Notes: a model not told the origin generated them from the letters alone. A stretch of DNA of 64,000 nt from Tenacibaculum agarivorans (GCF_001936575.1 NZ_MSMP01000018.1:38170-102169), one strand, 5' to 3'. Numbered from the stretch's first letter, positions 26,309-35,917 are shown. Program-made: numbers and translations.

Positions 26309-27139
26309 ATGGAATTAAACTTAAAAAAACCACTCGTTTTTTTTGATTTAGAAACAACAGGTATCAATATTGCAACAGATAGAATTGTAGAAATCTCAAT
26401 ATTAAAAATCTTCCCTAACGGTACTCAAGAAAGTAAAACATGGTTGGTAAATCCTGAAATAGAAATTTCAGAACAGGCCACAGCTGTGCATGGTATTACA
26501 AATGAAAAAGTTGTAAATGAGCCTACATTTAAAGAATTAGCAGAAAAGATAAATGAAATGATAGCGGATGCCGATTTAGCAGGATTCAATTCAAATAGGT
26601 TTGACATACCATTATTAGCTGAAGAGTTATTAAGAGCTGGTATTGATTTTGATATGGAGAATAGAAAAGCTGTAGATGTCCAAGTAATATTTCACAAAAA
26701 AGAACAGCGTACGTTAAGTGCAGGTTATAAGTTTTATTGTGGAAAAGATTTGGAAGACGCGCATTCTGCTGAAGCAGATACCATGGCTACCTATGAAATT
26801 TTGAAAGCTCAATTAGATAAGTACGACGATATAGAAAATTCAGTAGAAGTTTTAAGTGAGTTCTCTTCACATACAAAACGTGCTGATTTTGCTGGATTTA
26901 TTTTATTTGATGATAATGAGCAAGAAATTTTTTCTTTTGGAAAATATAAAGGAAGAACTGTAGAGGAGGTTTTAAAAGAAAATCCAGGCTATAATTCATG
27001 GATTCAGCAGGCTGATTTTCCACTATATACTAAAAAGGTATTGCGTCAAATTAAAGAACGAATGAGTGGACCCAAACAGCCTGAAATGTCTGATGAAGAA
27101 AAATTAAAAGCCCTACAACAAAAATTTAATTTACGATAA
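26309..27139 (+). CDS. DEDDh 3'-5' exonuclease with DUF3820-like C-terminal domain
   Basis: Exonuclease motifs are present: FFDLETTGIN with Asp13 and Glu15, TAVHGIT, AGFNSNRFDIPLL, and HSAEADT with the catalytic His and Asp. A DUF3820-like module, FGKYKGRTVEEVL, follows at about residues 212-224. The family belongs to the DNA polymerase III epsilon-like nucleases, but no polymerase link is visible. Its stop overlaps the ATG of the next gene by one base, so the two are translationally coupled. Confidence 0.9.
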   Translation: MELNLKKPLVFFDLETTGINIATDRIVEISILKIFPNGTQESKTWLVNPEIEISEQATAVHGITNEKVVNEPTFKELAEKINEMIADADLAGFNSNRFDIPLLAEELLRAGIDFDMENRKAVDVQVIFHKKEQRTLSAGYKFYCGKDLEDAHSAEADTMATYEILKAQLDKYDDIENSVEVLSEFSSHTKRADFAGFILFDDNEQEIFSFGKYKGRTVEEVLKENPGYNSWIQQADFPLYTKKVLRQIKERMSGPKQPEMSDEEKLKALQQKFNLR

Positions 27140-27624
27140 TGTATATAGATTATAATGAATTACCTGAAACCGCTAGGATTTGGGTGTACCAAGGAAACAG
27201 AGAATTTACTTTGGAAGAAGTAGAAATGATATCAGCTAAGGCTATTTTATTTATAGAAAAATGGACAAGACATGGCGAGGATTTAAAAGGTTCGTTCACC
27301 ATTAAGTATAATCAGTTTTTAATTATAGCCATAGATGAAGCGTTTAATGCTGCATCTGGTTGTTCTATTGATGCTTCAGTACGTTTTATTCAAGAATTGG
27401 AAAAAGAATTTAACTTAGACTTAATGGATAAAATGAATGTGTCTTTTAAAGATGGAGATCGAATTAATGTAGTTAAATTATCAGATTTTCAGGAGTTTGC
27501 TAAAGAAGAAAAAATAACTTCTCAAACTATAGTATTTAATAATATGGTGAATACTAAAGGAGATTTCAAAACAAAATGGGAAGTTCCGGCAATAGAAAGT
27601 TGGCATAATCGTTTTTTGGTATAA
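27139..27624 (+). CDS. Bacteroidota-conserved small protein, mislabelled 'ABC transporter ATPase'
   Basis: A 161-residue protein beginning with YIDYNELPETARIWVYQGNR and containing IAIDEAFNAASGCSIDASVR near residues 64-83. Homologues in this phylum are commonly labelled 'ABC transporter ATPase', but I see no Walker A, Walker B or ABC signature. The conserved Asp/Ser/Cys-rich segment hints at a catalytic or binding site. Coupled to the exonuclease gene upstream by a one-base overlap, so a nucleic-acid-related role is possible but unproven. Confidence 0.8.
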   Translation: MYIDYNELPETARIWVYQGNREFTLEEVEMISAKAILFIEKWTRHGEDLKGSFTIKYNQFLIIAIDEAFNAASGCSIDASVRFIQELEKEFNLDLMDKMNVSFKDGDRINVVKLSDFQEFAKEEKITSQTIVFNNMVNTKGDFKTKWEVPAIESWHNRFLV

Positions 27625-27699
27625 GAATTGTTTAATTTTTAAGGTCCCCAATAACATACAGTAAGAATCATAACTTACTCTAAAGCGTGAATGTATTAC

Positions 27700-30618
27700 A
27701 TGGAGAAAAAATTACTAGTATTAGCATTATTTTGTTTAAATTTTATTCAAGGGCAACAAGTTGATCCTTTAAGAGCTGAGAAATATGTACTTCAGAATGA
27801 ATGGGTAGATAGTATCATGAAAAATATGTCTGTGGAAGAAAAAATAGGACAGTTATTTATGATGCAAGCGTATTCTAATAAAGACTTAGCTCACGAAAAT
27901 TTTATACATAATTTAATTACTAAGTACCATGTAGGAAATTTAATTTTCATGAAGGGTACACCAGAAAAGCAGGTGGCTTTAACCAATAAATATCAAAATT
28001 TATCTAAAAAGGTTCCACTTTTAATTGGTTTTGATGGTGAATGGGGATTGGATATGCGTTTAAAGAATACCTATCGTTTTCCTTGGAATATGACACTTGG
28101 AGCAGTACAAGATGATACTTTAATTGAACGCTTAGGTAAAAGAATAGGAGAACAATGTAAACGTGTTGGAATACATATTAATTTTGCTCCTGTGGTAGAT
28201 ATCAATACCAATGCCAACAATCCTATTATTGGTAATCGTTCTTTTGGTGAAACGAAAGAAAATGTAGCCAATAAATCTGTGGCATTTACTAAAGGAATGC
28301 AAAGCGTAGGAGTATTGGCTAATGCGAAACATTTTCCTGGACATGGAGATACTTCAACAGACTCTCACTTAACCTTACCGTCTGTTAATTTTACTGAAAG
28401 GAGAATAGATTCTGTAGAACTATATCCTTTTAGGAAGCAGTTTGATGCTGGTGTAGCAAGTGTAATGACGGCACATTTAAGCATCCCATCTCTTGAACCT
28501 AATGTAGATTTACCTTCTTCACTATCCAAAAATGTAGTAACTAATTTATTACAAGAAAAACTAGGTTTTGAAGGTTTAGTACTTACTGATGGTTTAAATA
28601 TGAAAGGAGCTGCAAATTATGCTACAGCTGCAGAGATTAATCTAGCAACTTTTTTAGCAGGTAATGATATTTTACTAATTCCACAAGATATTCCAAACAC
28701 AGTAAAACTATTTATAAAGTCTATTGAAAAAGGAGAGTTAACGGAGGAGAGAATAGATAAATCAGTACGAAAGATTCTAAAGGCAAAGTATTTAGTAGGG
28801 TTACATAATTATACACCTATTCAAGAAGAGAATTTATTATCTGATTTGAATACTGTACAAGATGAACTTCTGCATAGACATCTTATAAAAAAATCAATTA
28901 CAGTATTAAAAAATACTCGTGAAACTCTACCTATAAAAAAATTAGACGTAAACAATATTGCTTATGTAAAATTAGGAGATGATAAAGGAGATGATTTTGT
29001 GAACATGCTTAGAAATTACACTAAAGTAGATGTAATTTCAGATAAGCATTTATCTAATTTAACAAAGAAACTAGAAGATTATAATGTAGTAATTGTAGGT
29101 TTTCATAAATCGAATAAACATCCTTGGAAATCGTATAAATTTTCGAATAAAGATTTAGTTTGGCTTCAAGAAATAGCAAGAAATAAAAGGGTAATTTTAG
29201 ATGTTTTTGCAAATCCATATAGTTTATTAGATATAAAAACATTCACCAATATTGAAAATATTATTGTTTCTTACCAGAATAGTAAATTAGCTCAGGAATT
29301 ATCAGCACAAGCTATTTTCGGTGCTTTTGAGATATCTGGTAAACTTCCTGTGAGTATTCGTAATGATTTTCAAGTCGGTAGAGGTTTGATTTTATCACCG
29401 TTAAATCGATTTGAATATACACTACCAGAAGAAGCAGGTGTGTCAACGGAAAAATTAAGTGTTGTTGATCGTTATATAGATACTATTTTGAATCAACGAA
29501 TGACACCAGGAGGGCAAGTATTAGTGGCAAGACATGGAAAAGTAATCTATCATAAAACATTTGGTTACCAAACGTATAACAAAAGAAGGAAAGTTAAAAA
29601 ATCGGATGTTTACGATTTAGCTTCGTTGACAAAAATTTTAGCTACTTTACCAGCAGTTATGCGATTAGAGGAGAACAAGAAGGTATCCTTAAATGCAGAT
29701 TTAAAGGATTTACTACCATCTTATAAAGATAGTAATAAGGAAAATATAAACTTAAAAGACATACTATCACATTATGCACAATTAAAATCGTGGATTCCAT
29801 TTTACACTAGAACATTAGATTCTGTAACAGGAAAAATTTCAAAAGAGTATTACAGTACAAAAAAATCAAAGGAGTTTCCGACTAAAGTTGCTAAAAATGT
29901 TTATCTAAACAAAGTATACAAAGATTCTATTCATACAATTATCAAAGATTCAAATCTAAGGGAGCGAAAAGGCTATCGATATAGTGATTTAGGATATTAT
30001 ATTATGAAAGATATCGTAGAAAGGAAGTATAGAAAGTCAATAGATAATGTAGTTGAAAATGAGTTTTATAGTTCTTTAGGTTTAGACAGAACCTCTTATT
30101 TACCACTGAAGAAATTTAATTGGAAAGATGTAGTACCAACAGAAAAAGATGATTACTATAGAAATCAATTGTTAAGAGGTTATGTTCATGATATGGGTGC
30201 GGCGATGCAAGGTGGAGTAGGAGGACATGCTGGATTGTTTTCTAATGCCAATGATGTAGCTAAATTAATGCAAATGTATTTACAAGGAGGAAACTATGGT
30301 GGAGTTCAATACTTTAAAACGGAAACTATAGATAAATTTAATAAACGATACTATCCTGAAGTACGTAATAGAAGAGGTTTAGGTTTTGATAAACCACAAA
30401 TAAACCCGAGAGAAAAGCCTACTTGCGGTTGTGTTTCTGATCAAAGTTTTGGGCATAGTGGCTTTACCGGTACTTATACATGGGCAGATCCTGAAACTGG
30501 CATTTTATATGTGTTTTTATCAAATAGAACATATCCTACAATGAAAAATAAAAAACTAGTTCATAGTAATATCAGAACTAAAATTCAAAGAGCTATTCAG
30601 GAATCTATAGTCAATTAA
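27700..30618 (+). CDS. Secreted NagZ-type GH3 fused to a serine beta-lactamase-like hydrolase
   Basis: The start MEKKLLVLALFCLNFIQGQQ at 27700 gives a signal peptide; another ATG lies 9 bp upstream. Residues about 35-390 form a GH3 N-acetylglucosaminidase (NagZ) domain with KHFPGHGDTSTDSH near 212 and the catalytic Asp in VLTDGLNMKGA near 295; a GH3 C-terminal domain follows to about 570. Residues about 590-970 are a beta-lactamase/penicillin-binding-like domain: SLTK near 640, YSD (in RYSDLGYYIM) near 762 and HSGFTG near 922. It probably acts on peptidoglycan fragments in the periplasm, removing GlcNAc and acting on peptides or esters. This fusion is known in Bacteroidota. Confidence 0.93.
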   Translation: MEKKLLVLALFCLNFIQGQQVDPLRAEKYVLQNEWVDSIMKNMSVEEKIGQLFMMQAYSNKDLAHENFIHNLITKYHVGNLIFMKGTPEKQVALTNKYQNLSKKVPLLIGFDGEWGLDMRLKNTYRFPWNMTLGAVQDDTLIERLGKRIGEQCKRVGIHINFAPVVDINTNANNPIIGNRSFGETKENVANKSVAFTKGMQSVGVLANAKHFPGHGDTSTDSHLTLPSVNFTERRIDSVELYPFRKQFDAGVASVMTAHLSIPSLEPNVDLPSSLSKNVVTNLLQEKLGFEGLVLTDGLNMKGAANYATAAEINLATFLAGNDILLIPQDIPNTVKLFIKSIEKGELTEERIDKSVRKILKAKYLVGLHNYTPIQEENLLSDLNTVQDELLHRHLIKKSITVLKNTRETLPIKKLDVNNIAYVKLGDDKGDDFVNMLRNYTKVDVISDKHLSNLTKKLEDYNVVIVGFHKSNKHPWKSYKFSNKDLVWLQEIARNKRVILDVFANPYSLLDIKTFTNIENIIVSYQNSKLAQELSAQAIFGAFEISGKLPVSIRNDFQVGRGLILSPLNRFEYTLPEEAGVSTEKLSVVDRYIDTILNQRMTPGGQVLVARHGKVIYHKTFGYQTYNKRRKVKKSDVYDLASLTKILATLPAVMRLEENKKVSLNADLKDLLPSYKDSNKENINLKDILSHYAQLKSWIPFYTRTLDSVTGKISKEYYSTKKSKEFPTKVAKNVYLNKVYKDSIHTIIKDSNLRERKGYRYSDLGYYIMKDIVERKYRKSIDNVVENEFYSSLGLDRTSYLPLKKFNWKDVVPTEKDDYYRNQLLRGYVHDMGAAMQGGVGGHAGLFSNANDVAKLMQMYLQGGNYGGVQYFKTETIDKFNKRYYPEVRNRRGLGFDKPQINPREKPTCGCVSDQSFGHSGFTGTYTWADPETGILYVFLSNRTYPTMKNKKLVHSNIRTKIQRAIQESIVN

Positions 30619-30631
30619 TTTCATGTAAATT

Positions 30632-31168
30632 TTGAAAGCCTATCAGTTATTAAAACATCATATTTATACCGAAGGAATTTTACATAAAAAAAAGACCTTT
30701 AAAAGAAATGAGTTTTTAAAAATAGCTGATACTACAAATACCAACATATACTTTATCGTATCAGGAAGTGTGAAAGTTTCTTTTATTAAGGAAGAAGAAG
30801 AATATATCATGTATTTTGGCTATAAGGATTCCATTATTACAGCTTTAGATTCATTTTTAATACAGCAAAAAAGCCAATTAGAAATTAAAGCTTTAAAGAA
30901 TACAGAAACTTATTTTTTGTCTAAAGATGAGTTTCATACTTTTTTAAATTCTGATGCCAAGTATTTAAAATTGTGGAATAATGTATTAGAAGAAATTGTT
31001 CTCTATCAATTTGAAAGGCAACAAAATTTATTACTTCCTTCCCCAGAGGAAAGATTTAACGATGCTCTACATAAAAATCCAGAACTATTTCAAGAAATTC
31101 CACATAAATACATAGCTGCTTATTTAAGAATGTCTCCTGAAACGTTGAGTAGATTGAAAAAATCTTGA
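30632..31168 (+). CDS. Crp/Fnr-type cyclic-nucleotide-binding-like regulator
   Basis: 178 residues, with a cupin-like cNMP-binding fold at about 15-115 (YFIVSGSVKVSFIKEEE) and a short C-terminal HTH, IPHKYIAAYLRMSPETLSRLKK. The start is a TTG at 30632, because no ATG lies nearby in frame. It follows the GH3/beta-lactamase gene by 13 bp and could be cotranscribed with it. No ligand can be inferred. Confidence 0.85.
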   Translation: MKAYQLLKHHIYTEGILHKKKTFKRNEFLKIADTTNTNIYFIVSGSVKVSFIKEEEEYIMYFGYKDSIITALDSFLIQQKSQLEIKALKNTETYFLSKDEFHTFLNSDAKYLKLWNNVLEEIVLYQFERQQNLLLPSPEERFNDALHKNPELFQEIPHKYIAAYLRMSPETLSRLKKS

Positions 31169-31231
31169 GTTGAATCAATAATTTCCTTTTCACAAAGTGT
31201 TTATTTTACAGTTATTAAATAACGGTAATAA

Positions 31232-31747
31232 ATGGAAAACTATACAATTAAACTTTTATCATTTTCAGATTCAAGAAAGTTTTTTGAACTAATGATCAAT
31301 AATAAAAATAGACTTGAAGATTTCTTTGCAGGTACAGTTAAGCACACTCAAACATTAGAAAGTACAATAAATTACTGCAGAGAAATAGAGTTAAAAATAG
31401 AGAAGAAAGAATATTTCCCGTATTTAATTTTTGACAAGGATACACCAATTGGTTTTATTGATTTTAAAAATATAGATTGGAGTGTTCCTAAAGCTGAAAT
31501 AGGTGCTTTTATAGATCATAACTTTGAAGGAAAAGGTATCATAACCCAAAGCTTTAAGTATTTACTAAAAGAGGCCGTGAAAAAGCATGAATTTAAAAAG
31601 TTGTACTGTAGAATTTCTAAAGATAATATAAGAAGTATTAAACTAGCTAAGGGATGTGGCTTTGCATTAGAAGGCGTAATGCAACGAGATTATTGCACAA
31701 CAGATGGTAAATTAATAGACTTAAACTATTATGGGATGCTAATTTGA
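31232..31747 (+). CDS. GNAT acetyltransferase, RimJ/RimL-like
   Basis: A 171-residue GNAT with the acetyl-CoA-binding region IGAFIDHNFEGKGIITQSFKY at about residues 89-109 and the C-terminal IRSIKLAKGCGFALEGVM motif typical of RimJ/RimL-type N-acetyltransferases. The substrate could be a protein N-terminus or a small amine. Its stop is 6 bp from that of the convergent DUF4159 gene, with no terminator hairpin evident. Confidence 0.88.
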   Translation: MENYTIKLLSFSDSRKFFELMINNKNRLEDFFAGTVKHTQTLESTINYCREIELKIEKKEYFPYLIFDKDTPIGFIDFKNIDWSVPKAEIGAFIDHNFEGKGIITQSFKYLLKEAVKKHEFKKLYCRISKDNIRSIKLAKGCGFALEGVMQRDYCTTDGKLIDLNYYGMLI

Positions 31748-31753
31748 ATATGT

Positions 31754-32392
31754 TTAATTCTTAAAAGCGTATTCAATTATATTAGACCCCATTTTTAAAG
31801 CCTTTTCTCGAATTTCATTAGGATTATTATGCACTGCTCGATCTTCCCATCCATCACTTAAATCAGATTCATAATCGTAAAAAACAACTAATCTTCCTTC
31901 ATAAAAAAGTCCAAAACCTTGAGGTGCTTTTTTATCATGCTCATGAATTTTAGGTAGACCTTTTGAGAATTTAAATGTTTGATGATAAATTGGGTGATTA
32001 GCAGGAATCTCTTTAAAATCAATTTTAGGAAATATTTTTCTCATTTCTCTTCTTATGTATTTGTCTAATCCATAATTGTCAGAAACATGAAGAAAACCAC
32101 CAGAAATTAAATACTTTTTTAAGTTTTCTACAGCAGAATCATCAAAATACACATTACCATGTCCAGTTAAAAACACAATAGGTAAATTAAAAATATCTTC
32201 GCTATCAGGTTCAACTGTAATGATATTTGTATCAATAGATGTCTGAGTAAATTGATTGCTAAATTTTACAAGATTAGGTAAAGATGTAGGATTTGCATAC
32301 CAATCTCCACCGCCATCATATTTTAATATACCTACTTGTTGACCAAAAGTTAAGAAAGAACAGTGTAGGAAAAGGAAAAAGAAAAACTTCAT
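31754..32392 (-). CDS. Secreted DUF4159 protein
   Basis: A 212-residue protein with a signal peptide (FLFLHCSFLTFGQQ). The DUF4159 signature is seen in QVGILKYDGGGDWYANPTSL near 19-38, FLTGHGNVYF near 73, and the GGFLHVSDNYG segment near 95. The fold is glutamine-amidotransferase/flavodoxin-like in some members, but its function is unknown. Convergent with the GNAT gene; the upstream 404 bp carry four hairpins. Confidence 0.88.
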   Translation of the reverse strand: MKFFFFLFLHCSFLTFGQQVGILKYDGGGDWYANPTSLPNLVKFSNQFTQTSIDTNIITVEPDSEDIFNLPIVFLTGHGNVYFDDSAVENLKKYLISGGFLHVSDNYGLDKYIRREMRKIFPKIDFKEIPANHPIYHQTFKFSKGLPKIHEHDKKAPQGFGLFYEGRLVVFYDYESDLSDGWEDRAVHNNPNEIREKALKMGSNIIEYAFKN

Positions 32393-32424
32393 TTTATCAA
32401 TTTAAATGTAATACAATAATAATA

Positions 32425-32463
32425 TAAAAAAAACACCATCCCCTTCCGCATGGTGTTTTTTTT
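32425..32463. terminator. Terminator-like hairpin upstream of the DUF4159 gene
   Basis: AAAAACACCAT and ATGGTGTTTTT pair around CCCCTTCCGC, with A- and T-runs on the two sides. It lies before the DUF4159 ATG in the 404-bp stretch 32393-32796, where no gene is seen; it may end the AraC-type transcript. Confidence 0.6.
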
Positions 32464-32555
32464 GTGAAGAAAGTAGTAAATATTAATCCCTAAATATATT
32501 TACTGGTTTATGTAAGTTTTCACTTCAAATATACGTAAGTTGTTTATTTACAAAC

Positions 32556-32586
32556 TCCTAAAACATCTATTTTGGATGTTTTAGGA
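32556..32586. repeat. Perfect 12-bp inverted repeat TCCTAAAACATC
   Basis: TCCTAAAACATC (32556-32567) and GATGTTTTAGGA (32575-32586) are separated by 7 bases. A degenerate version, ACTCCTAAAACAT through GATTTAGGACAAATT, lies at about 32752-32791, overlapping the sequence just beyond the AraC-type gene's stop. The two are direct duplicates about 198 bp apart. Confidence 0.55.
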
Positions 32587-32602
32587 CAAATTATATCAAA
32601 AA

Positions 32603-32662
32603 AAAACACTGTTAAAAACAGTGTTTTGCTTTTCCCTCTTCATAGAGAGTAGCACTCTCTAT
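32603..32662. other. Two further stem-loops in the AraC-DUF4159 intergenic region
   Basis: AAAACACTGTT/AACAGTGTTTT (32603-32626) is terminator-like and followed by a T-rich run. ATAGAGAGT/ACTCTCTAT (32642-32662) is a perfect 9-bp stem with a 3-base loop. With the flanking inverted repeats they could mark a small structured RNA; no open frame was seen. Confidence 0.45.
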
Positions 32663-32796
32663 ATATTTTTAGATTAATTCGGTCGATTTTTTAAATAGAT
32701 AATAACACCTATTTAAAACGGATATCAAATTTAGAAGAGTTAAATTAAATAGACTCCTAAAACATTGAAAACTGGACGATTTAGGACAAATTTTAT

Positions 32797-33948
32797 TTAT
32801 TCAGACTTTACAGTTTTTGAATTTTTAAAGGCTAAAGGAGTACAACCAGTGTGTTTTTTAAAAACATCATAAAAAGCTGATTTGGAATTAAAACCAGACT
32901 CTAGTCCAATAGAAGCAATAGTGTATCCTTCGTATTTAGGATTTAGTAAAAATTTTTTAGCTTGATTTACTCTCATTTCATTTATATATTCAACAAAACT
33001 TTTATTGGCATTATTGTTAATTATTGCAGAGAGTGTGCTTGTACCAATGCTAATATCTTTAGAAAGATTATGTAATGTATATTTAGGTTGAAGATATTTT
33101 TTATGATCTCTTATAAAAGAATCGATGGTAATAAAATGTTCTTCGTATTTATTTTCTTTTTTATTGTTTTTTATAGGACTATCATCTTTTTGAGAATTTT
33201 CTTCTTCTATTTCTTCTCTAATATGTTTTCTCTCTTTTAATAGTCGTAAATACTTTATTCCTTGATACCCTAAAATAAATATGATTACAGTAGTTGAAAT
33301 TCTTAAAGGATAATATGAATAAAGAAACCCTGTAAAATTTAAGCTAAACTTAATAACTAGGGCAAATACCCAAAGTAGATATACAAATCCAGTTAATTTA
33401 AAAAAGTTATAAATCCATTTTAAATTATCAAAAGTGAGTATCTTTTTAAATGATTCTTCCTTGTTTTTTAGTACATAAAAACTGTATACAAAAACACATA
33501 AAGAGCTTACAAGACTAATCAATTCTTCAATAGAGGTATACTTCTCATAAATATAATTTAGTTCTTCTTGTGTACCGCTATTTGAAGAAATAATAACAAA
33601 GCTTATTTGCGCAACGCACATGATTACAAAAACAGGAAGAAAATATTTTAGTAATTTTCGCTGCTTATCTCTAATGTCTAAATAATTAATTAAAAAGGTA
33701 TAAAAGAAAGGAGCACTTAGAAAATGCCAAGGTATTTGTATGTAAATAAGTGAGAACTTATGTTGAAATAAATTACGCTCAAGTATCCAAGATTGAAAAT
33801 TATTCAGAGCAATAGTTAGTATCATTAAGTTTAAGAATAGCAGACTTCTATCTTTTCCATACTTAGAAAAAAACATGAAAGCACTTAAACTAAAACCAAC
33901 TAATGAACTTATTAATAAAAATAAGTTAAACACTTCTGTAACACTCAA
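32797..33948 (-). CDS. Membrane-anchored AraC-type regulator
   Basis: A 383-residue protein with seven or so N-terminal membrane helices (to about 245), a charged linker, and a C-terminal AraC/XylS HTH pair (about 280-380, with LSKDISIGTSTLSAIINN and ESGFNSKSAFYDVFKKHTGCTPLAF). This design is common in Flavobacteriia and suggests sensing within the membrane. The start is a TTG at 33948, with no upstream ATG in frame; starting at the next Met would truncate the first helix. Confidence 0.88.
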   Translation of the reverse strand: MSVTEVFNLFLLISSLVGFSLSAFMFFSKYGKDRSLLFLNLMILTIALNNFQSWILERNLFQHKFSLIYIQIPWHFLSAPFFYTFLINYLDIRDKQRKLLKYFLPVFVIMCVAQISFVIISSNSGTQEELNYIYEKYTSIEELISLVSSLCVFVYSFYVLKNKEESFKKILTFDNLKWIYNFFKLTGFVYLLWVFALVIKFSLNFTGFLYSYYPLRISTTVIIFILGYQGIKYLRLLKERKHIREEIEEENSQKDDSPIKNNKKENKYEEHFITIDSFIRDHKKYLQPKYTLHNLSKDISIGTSTLSAIINNNANKSFVEYINEMRVNQAKKFLLNPKYEGYTIASIGLESGFNSKSAFYDVFKKHTGCTPLAFKNSKTVKSE

Positions 33949-34073
33949 AACTAACTTATAGGGTTTGATTATGTTATAAATTTAACAAATTAATTGATTT
34001 TATAAAACTTCTGCAGAAGGTACTTTTCCTGAAATTAGTTTAAATAGTAAGCAAAAGAAAGAAAATCAGTAGT

Positions 34074-34778
34074 TTATTGGTTAGAGAAATTTAAGAATTG
34101 TACAGCAGTTAATCCTGCGGTTTCCGTTCTTAATCTGCTTTTTCCAAGGGTAATAGGAATACAATCATTCTGCACAGCCATCTTTACTTCTTTTTCGGTA
34201 AAATCACCTTCAGGTCCAATGAGTACAGTTACTTCATCGGAGAAACTAATGCCGCTAAAGTTTTTTTTATCAGTATCATAACAGTGAGCTATAAAGGTAT
34301 CCCCTTCACGATTTTTAGTAATAAATTGAGAAAAAGTAATAGGCTCATTAATAATTACCGCATTAAATTTCAAAGACTGTTTTAATGCAGAAAGCATAAT
34401 TTTAAATAAGCGTTCCGTTTTTACAACTTTACGCTCTGAGTTACTACATAGTATAGGAGTAATCTCATCAATTCCAATTTCTGTCGCTTTTTCAATAAAC
34501 CATTCTAAACGATCCATATTTTTTGTTGGAGCTATGGCTACATGAAGTCTATAGTTCCATTCTTTTTCTTTTTTCTCTATATTTATAACATTCGCGATGC
34601 ATTTTTTCTCATTAGGAACACTAATTTTTGAGGTATATAAATGTCCTTTTCCATCAGTTATGAATAGGGTATCATCAATTTTTTTTCTTAAAACTTTTAT
34701 GATATGACGGCTCTCTTCTTTATTAAAAAGAATCTCTTTAGTATTATTATTGATATTAGGATTATAGAAAAGTTGCAT
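34074..34778 (-). CDS. rsmE: 16S rRNA m3U1498 methyltransferase
   Basis: A 234-residue SPOUT methyltransferase with the RsmE signatures VAIAPTKNMDRLEWFIEKAT near residues 90-109, LIGPEGDFTEKEV near 186 and LGKSRLRTETAGLTAVQF near 209-226, the last two lining the knotted SAM pocket. It methylates N3 of U1498 in helix 44 of 16S rRNA in the small subunit. Its ATG overlaps the stop of the preceding GNAT-like gene by one base, implying coupled translation. Confidence 0.95.
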   Translation of the reverse strand: MQLFYNPNINNNTKEILFNKEESRHIIKVLRKKIDDTLFITDGKGHLYTSKISVPNEKKCIANVINIEKKEKEWNYRLHVAIAPTKNMDRLEWFIEKATEIGIDEITPILCSNSERKVVKTERLFKIMLSALKQSLKFNAVIINEPITFSQFITKNREGDTFIAHCYDTDKKNFSGISFSDEVTVLIGPEGDFTEKEVKMAVQNDCIPITLGKSRLRTETAGLTAVQFLNFSNQ

Positions 34779-35896
34779 TATAAATCAAGTCTATATGTTC
34801 TTCTTTTTTTATGTGTCCATGGATTAAAACTTGACCATATTTTATTAATGGCCATATTTTCTACAAGTTCTGGAGTACGTATACACTCTTTAACATTGTT
34901 TTTAGTAAACTCTTTATGGAATTCTTCAAAAATAACTGCAGTTACCCCTTTATTTTGATAAGCAGGATCAACACCAATAAGATAAAAAGTGATGCTTTTC
35001 GCATGTTTTCTAGCTTTTAACAAGTGAAAAATACCAAAAGGAAATAATTTACCTTTTACTTTTTGTAACGCTTCAGCAAAAGAAGGCATTACTATAGCAA
35101 AAGCGATTAGTTTATTTTCTTTATCGACTACAAACTTTATGTATTCAGGATTGATAAAACTGATGTATTTCTTCTTAAAGAATTGTATCTGCGCATCAGA
35201 AATAGGTACGTAGGTAGATAATTTAGAATATGATTTGCTAAACAACTCAAACATTTCATCTACATAAGGTAGAATCTGTTTTGTAGAGGTAAAATTTAAA
35301 GGTTTTAAATCATAACGTTTTTTAATAATACGACTAGCTTTAGCATATCTTTTACTATTAGCATTACTATAAACAAATTTATTTTCGAGATATTCCTTTT
35401 CTTTTGTAAAACCTAATTGTTCAAAATGATCCTTATAATAAGGATGATTATACCATGTAATCATAGTACCGATATGGTCGAATCCTTCAGTTAATATTCC
35501 TGTTTTATCTAGATTATTAAAACCAACAGGACCTTCCATATATTCTAACTGATGCTGTTTACCAATTTCTCTAACTTTTTCAATAAGTAGTTTTGTAACT
35601 TCTATATCATTTATAACATCAAACCAACCAAAACGTACTTTCTTAATTCCTTGTTTATCTACTTCATAATTATTAATAATTACAGCAACTCTACCTACAA
35701 TTTTATTGTTTTTGATAGCAACAAAAAGTTGAGCGTCAGCAATTTCAAAAATTGGATTTTTAGTTGAATCAAAAAGAGCTATTTCATCATTAATGATTGG
35801 TGGCACCCAATATTTATTACCTTTATATAAAGTGAAAGGAAATAAAACAAACTGCTTTATTTCCTTTCGTGTTTTTATTTCTTTGAGTTGTATCAT
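34778..35896 (-). CDS. GNAT-like protein (372 aa), often mislabelled 'GTP cyclohydrolase'
   Basis: A 372-residue member of a Bacteroidota-wide family. Its recognisable segments are PPIINDEIALFDSTKNPIF near 32, GRVAVIINNYE near 64, and YMEGPVGFNNLDKTGILTEG near 115. The second half contains a GNAT-like ACIYDP-equivalent, YLIGVDPAYQNKGVTAVIFEE, near 305-325. Annotations as 'GTP cyclohydrolase' are not supported by any motif I can see. Translationally linked to rsmE. Confidence 0.82.
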   Translation of the reverse strand: MIQLKEIKTRKEIKQFVLFPFTLYKGNKYWVPPIINDEIALFDSTKNPIFEIADAQLFVAIKNNKIVGRVAVIINNYEVDKQGIKKVRFGWFDVINDIEVTKLLIEKVREIGKQHQLEYMEGPVGFNNLDKTGILTEGFDHIGTMITWYNHPYYKDHFEQLGFTKEKEYLENKFVYSNANSKRYAKASRIIKKRYDLKPLNFTSTKQILPYVDEMFELFSKSYSKLSTYVPISDAQIQFFKKKYISFINPEYIKFVVDKENKLIAFAIVMPSFAEALQKVKGKLFPFGIFHLLKARKHAKSITFYLIGVDPAYQNKGVTAVIFEEFHKEFTKNNVKECIRTPELVENMAINKIWSSFNPWTHKKRRTYRLDL

Positions 35897-35917
35897 ACAA
35901 CAAAAATATAATTTCTA

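Noticed and set aside
27139..27624. ABC transporter ATPase
   Set aside because: No Walker A, Walker B or signature motif can be found in the sequence.
34778..35896. GTP cyclohydrolase
   Set aside because: The name is common for this family, but the sequence shows GNAT-like features and no cyclohydrolase metal-site motif.
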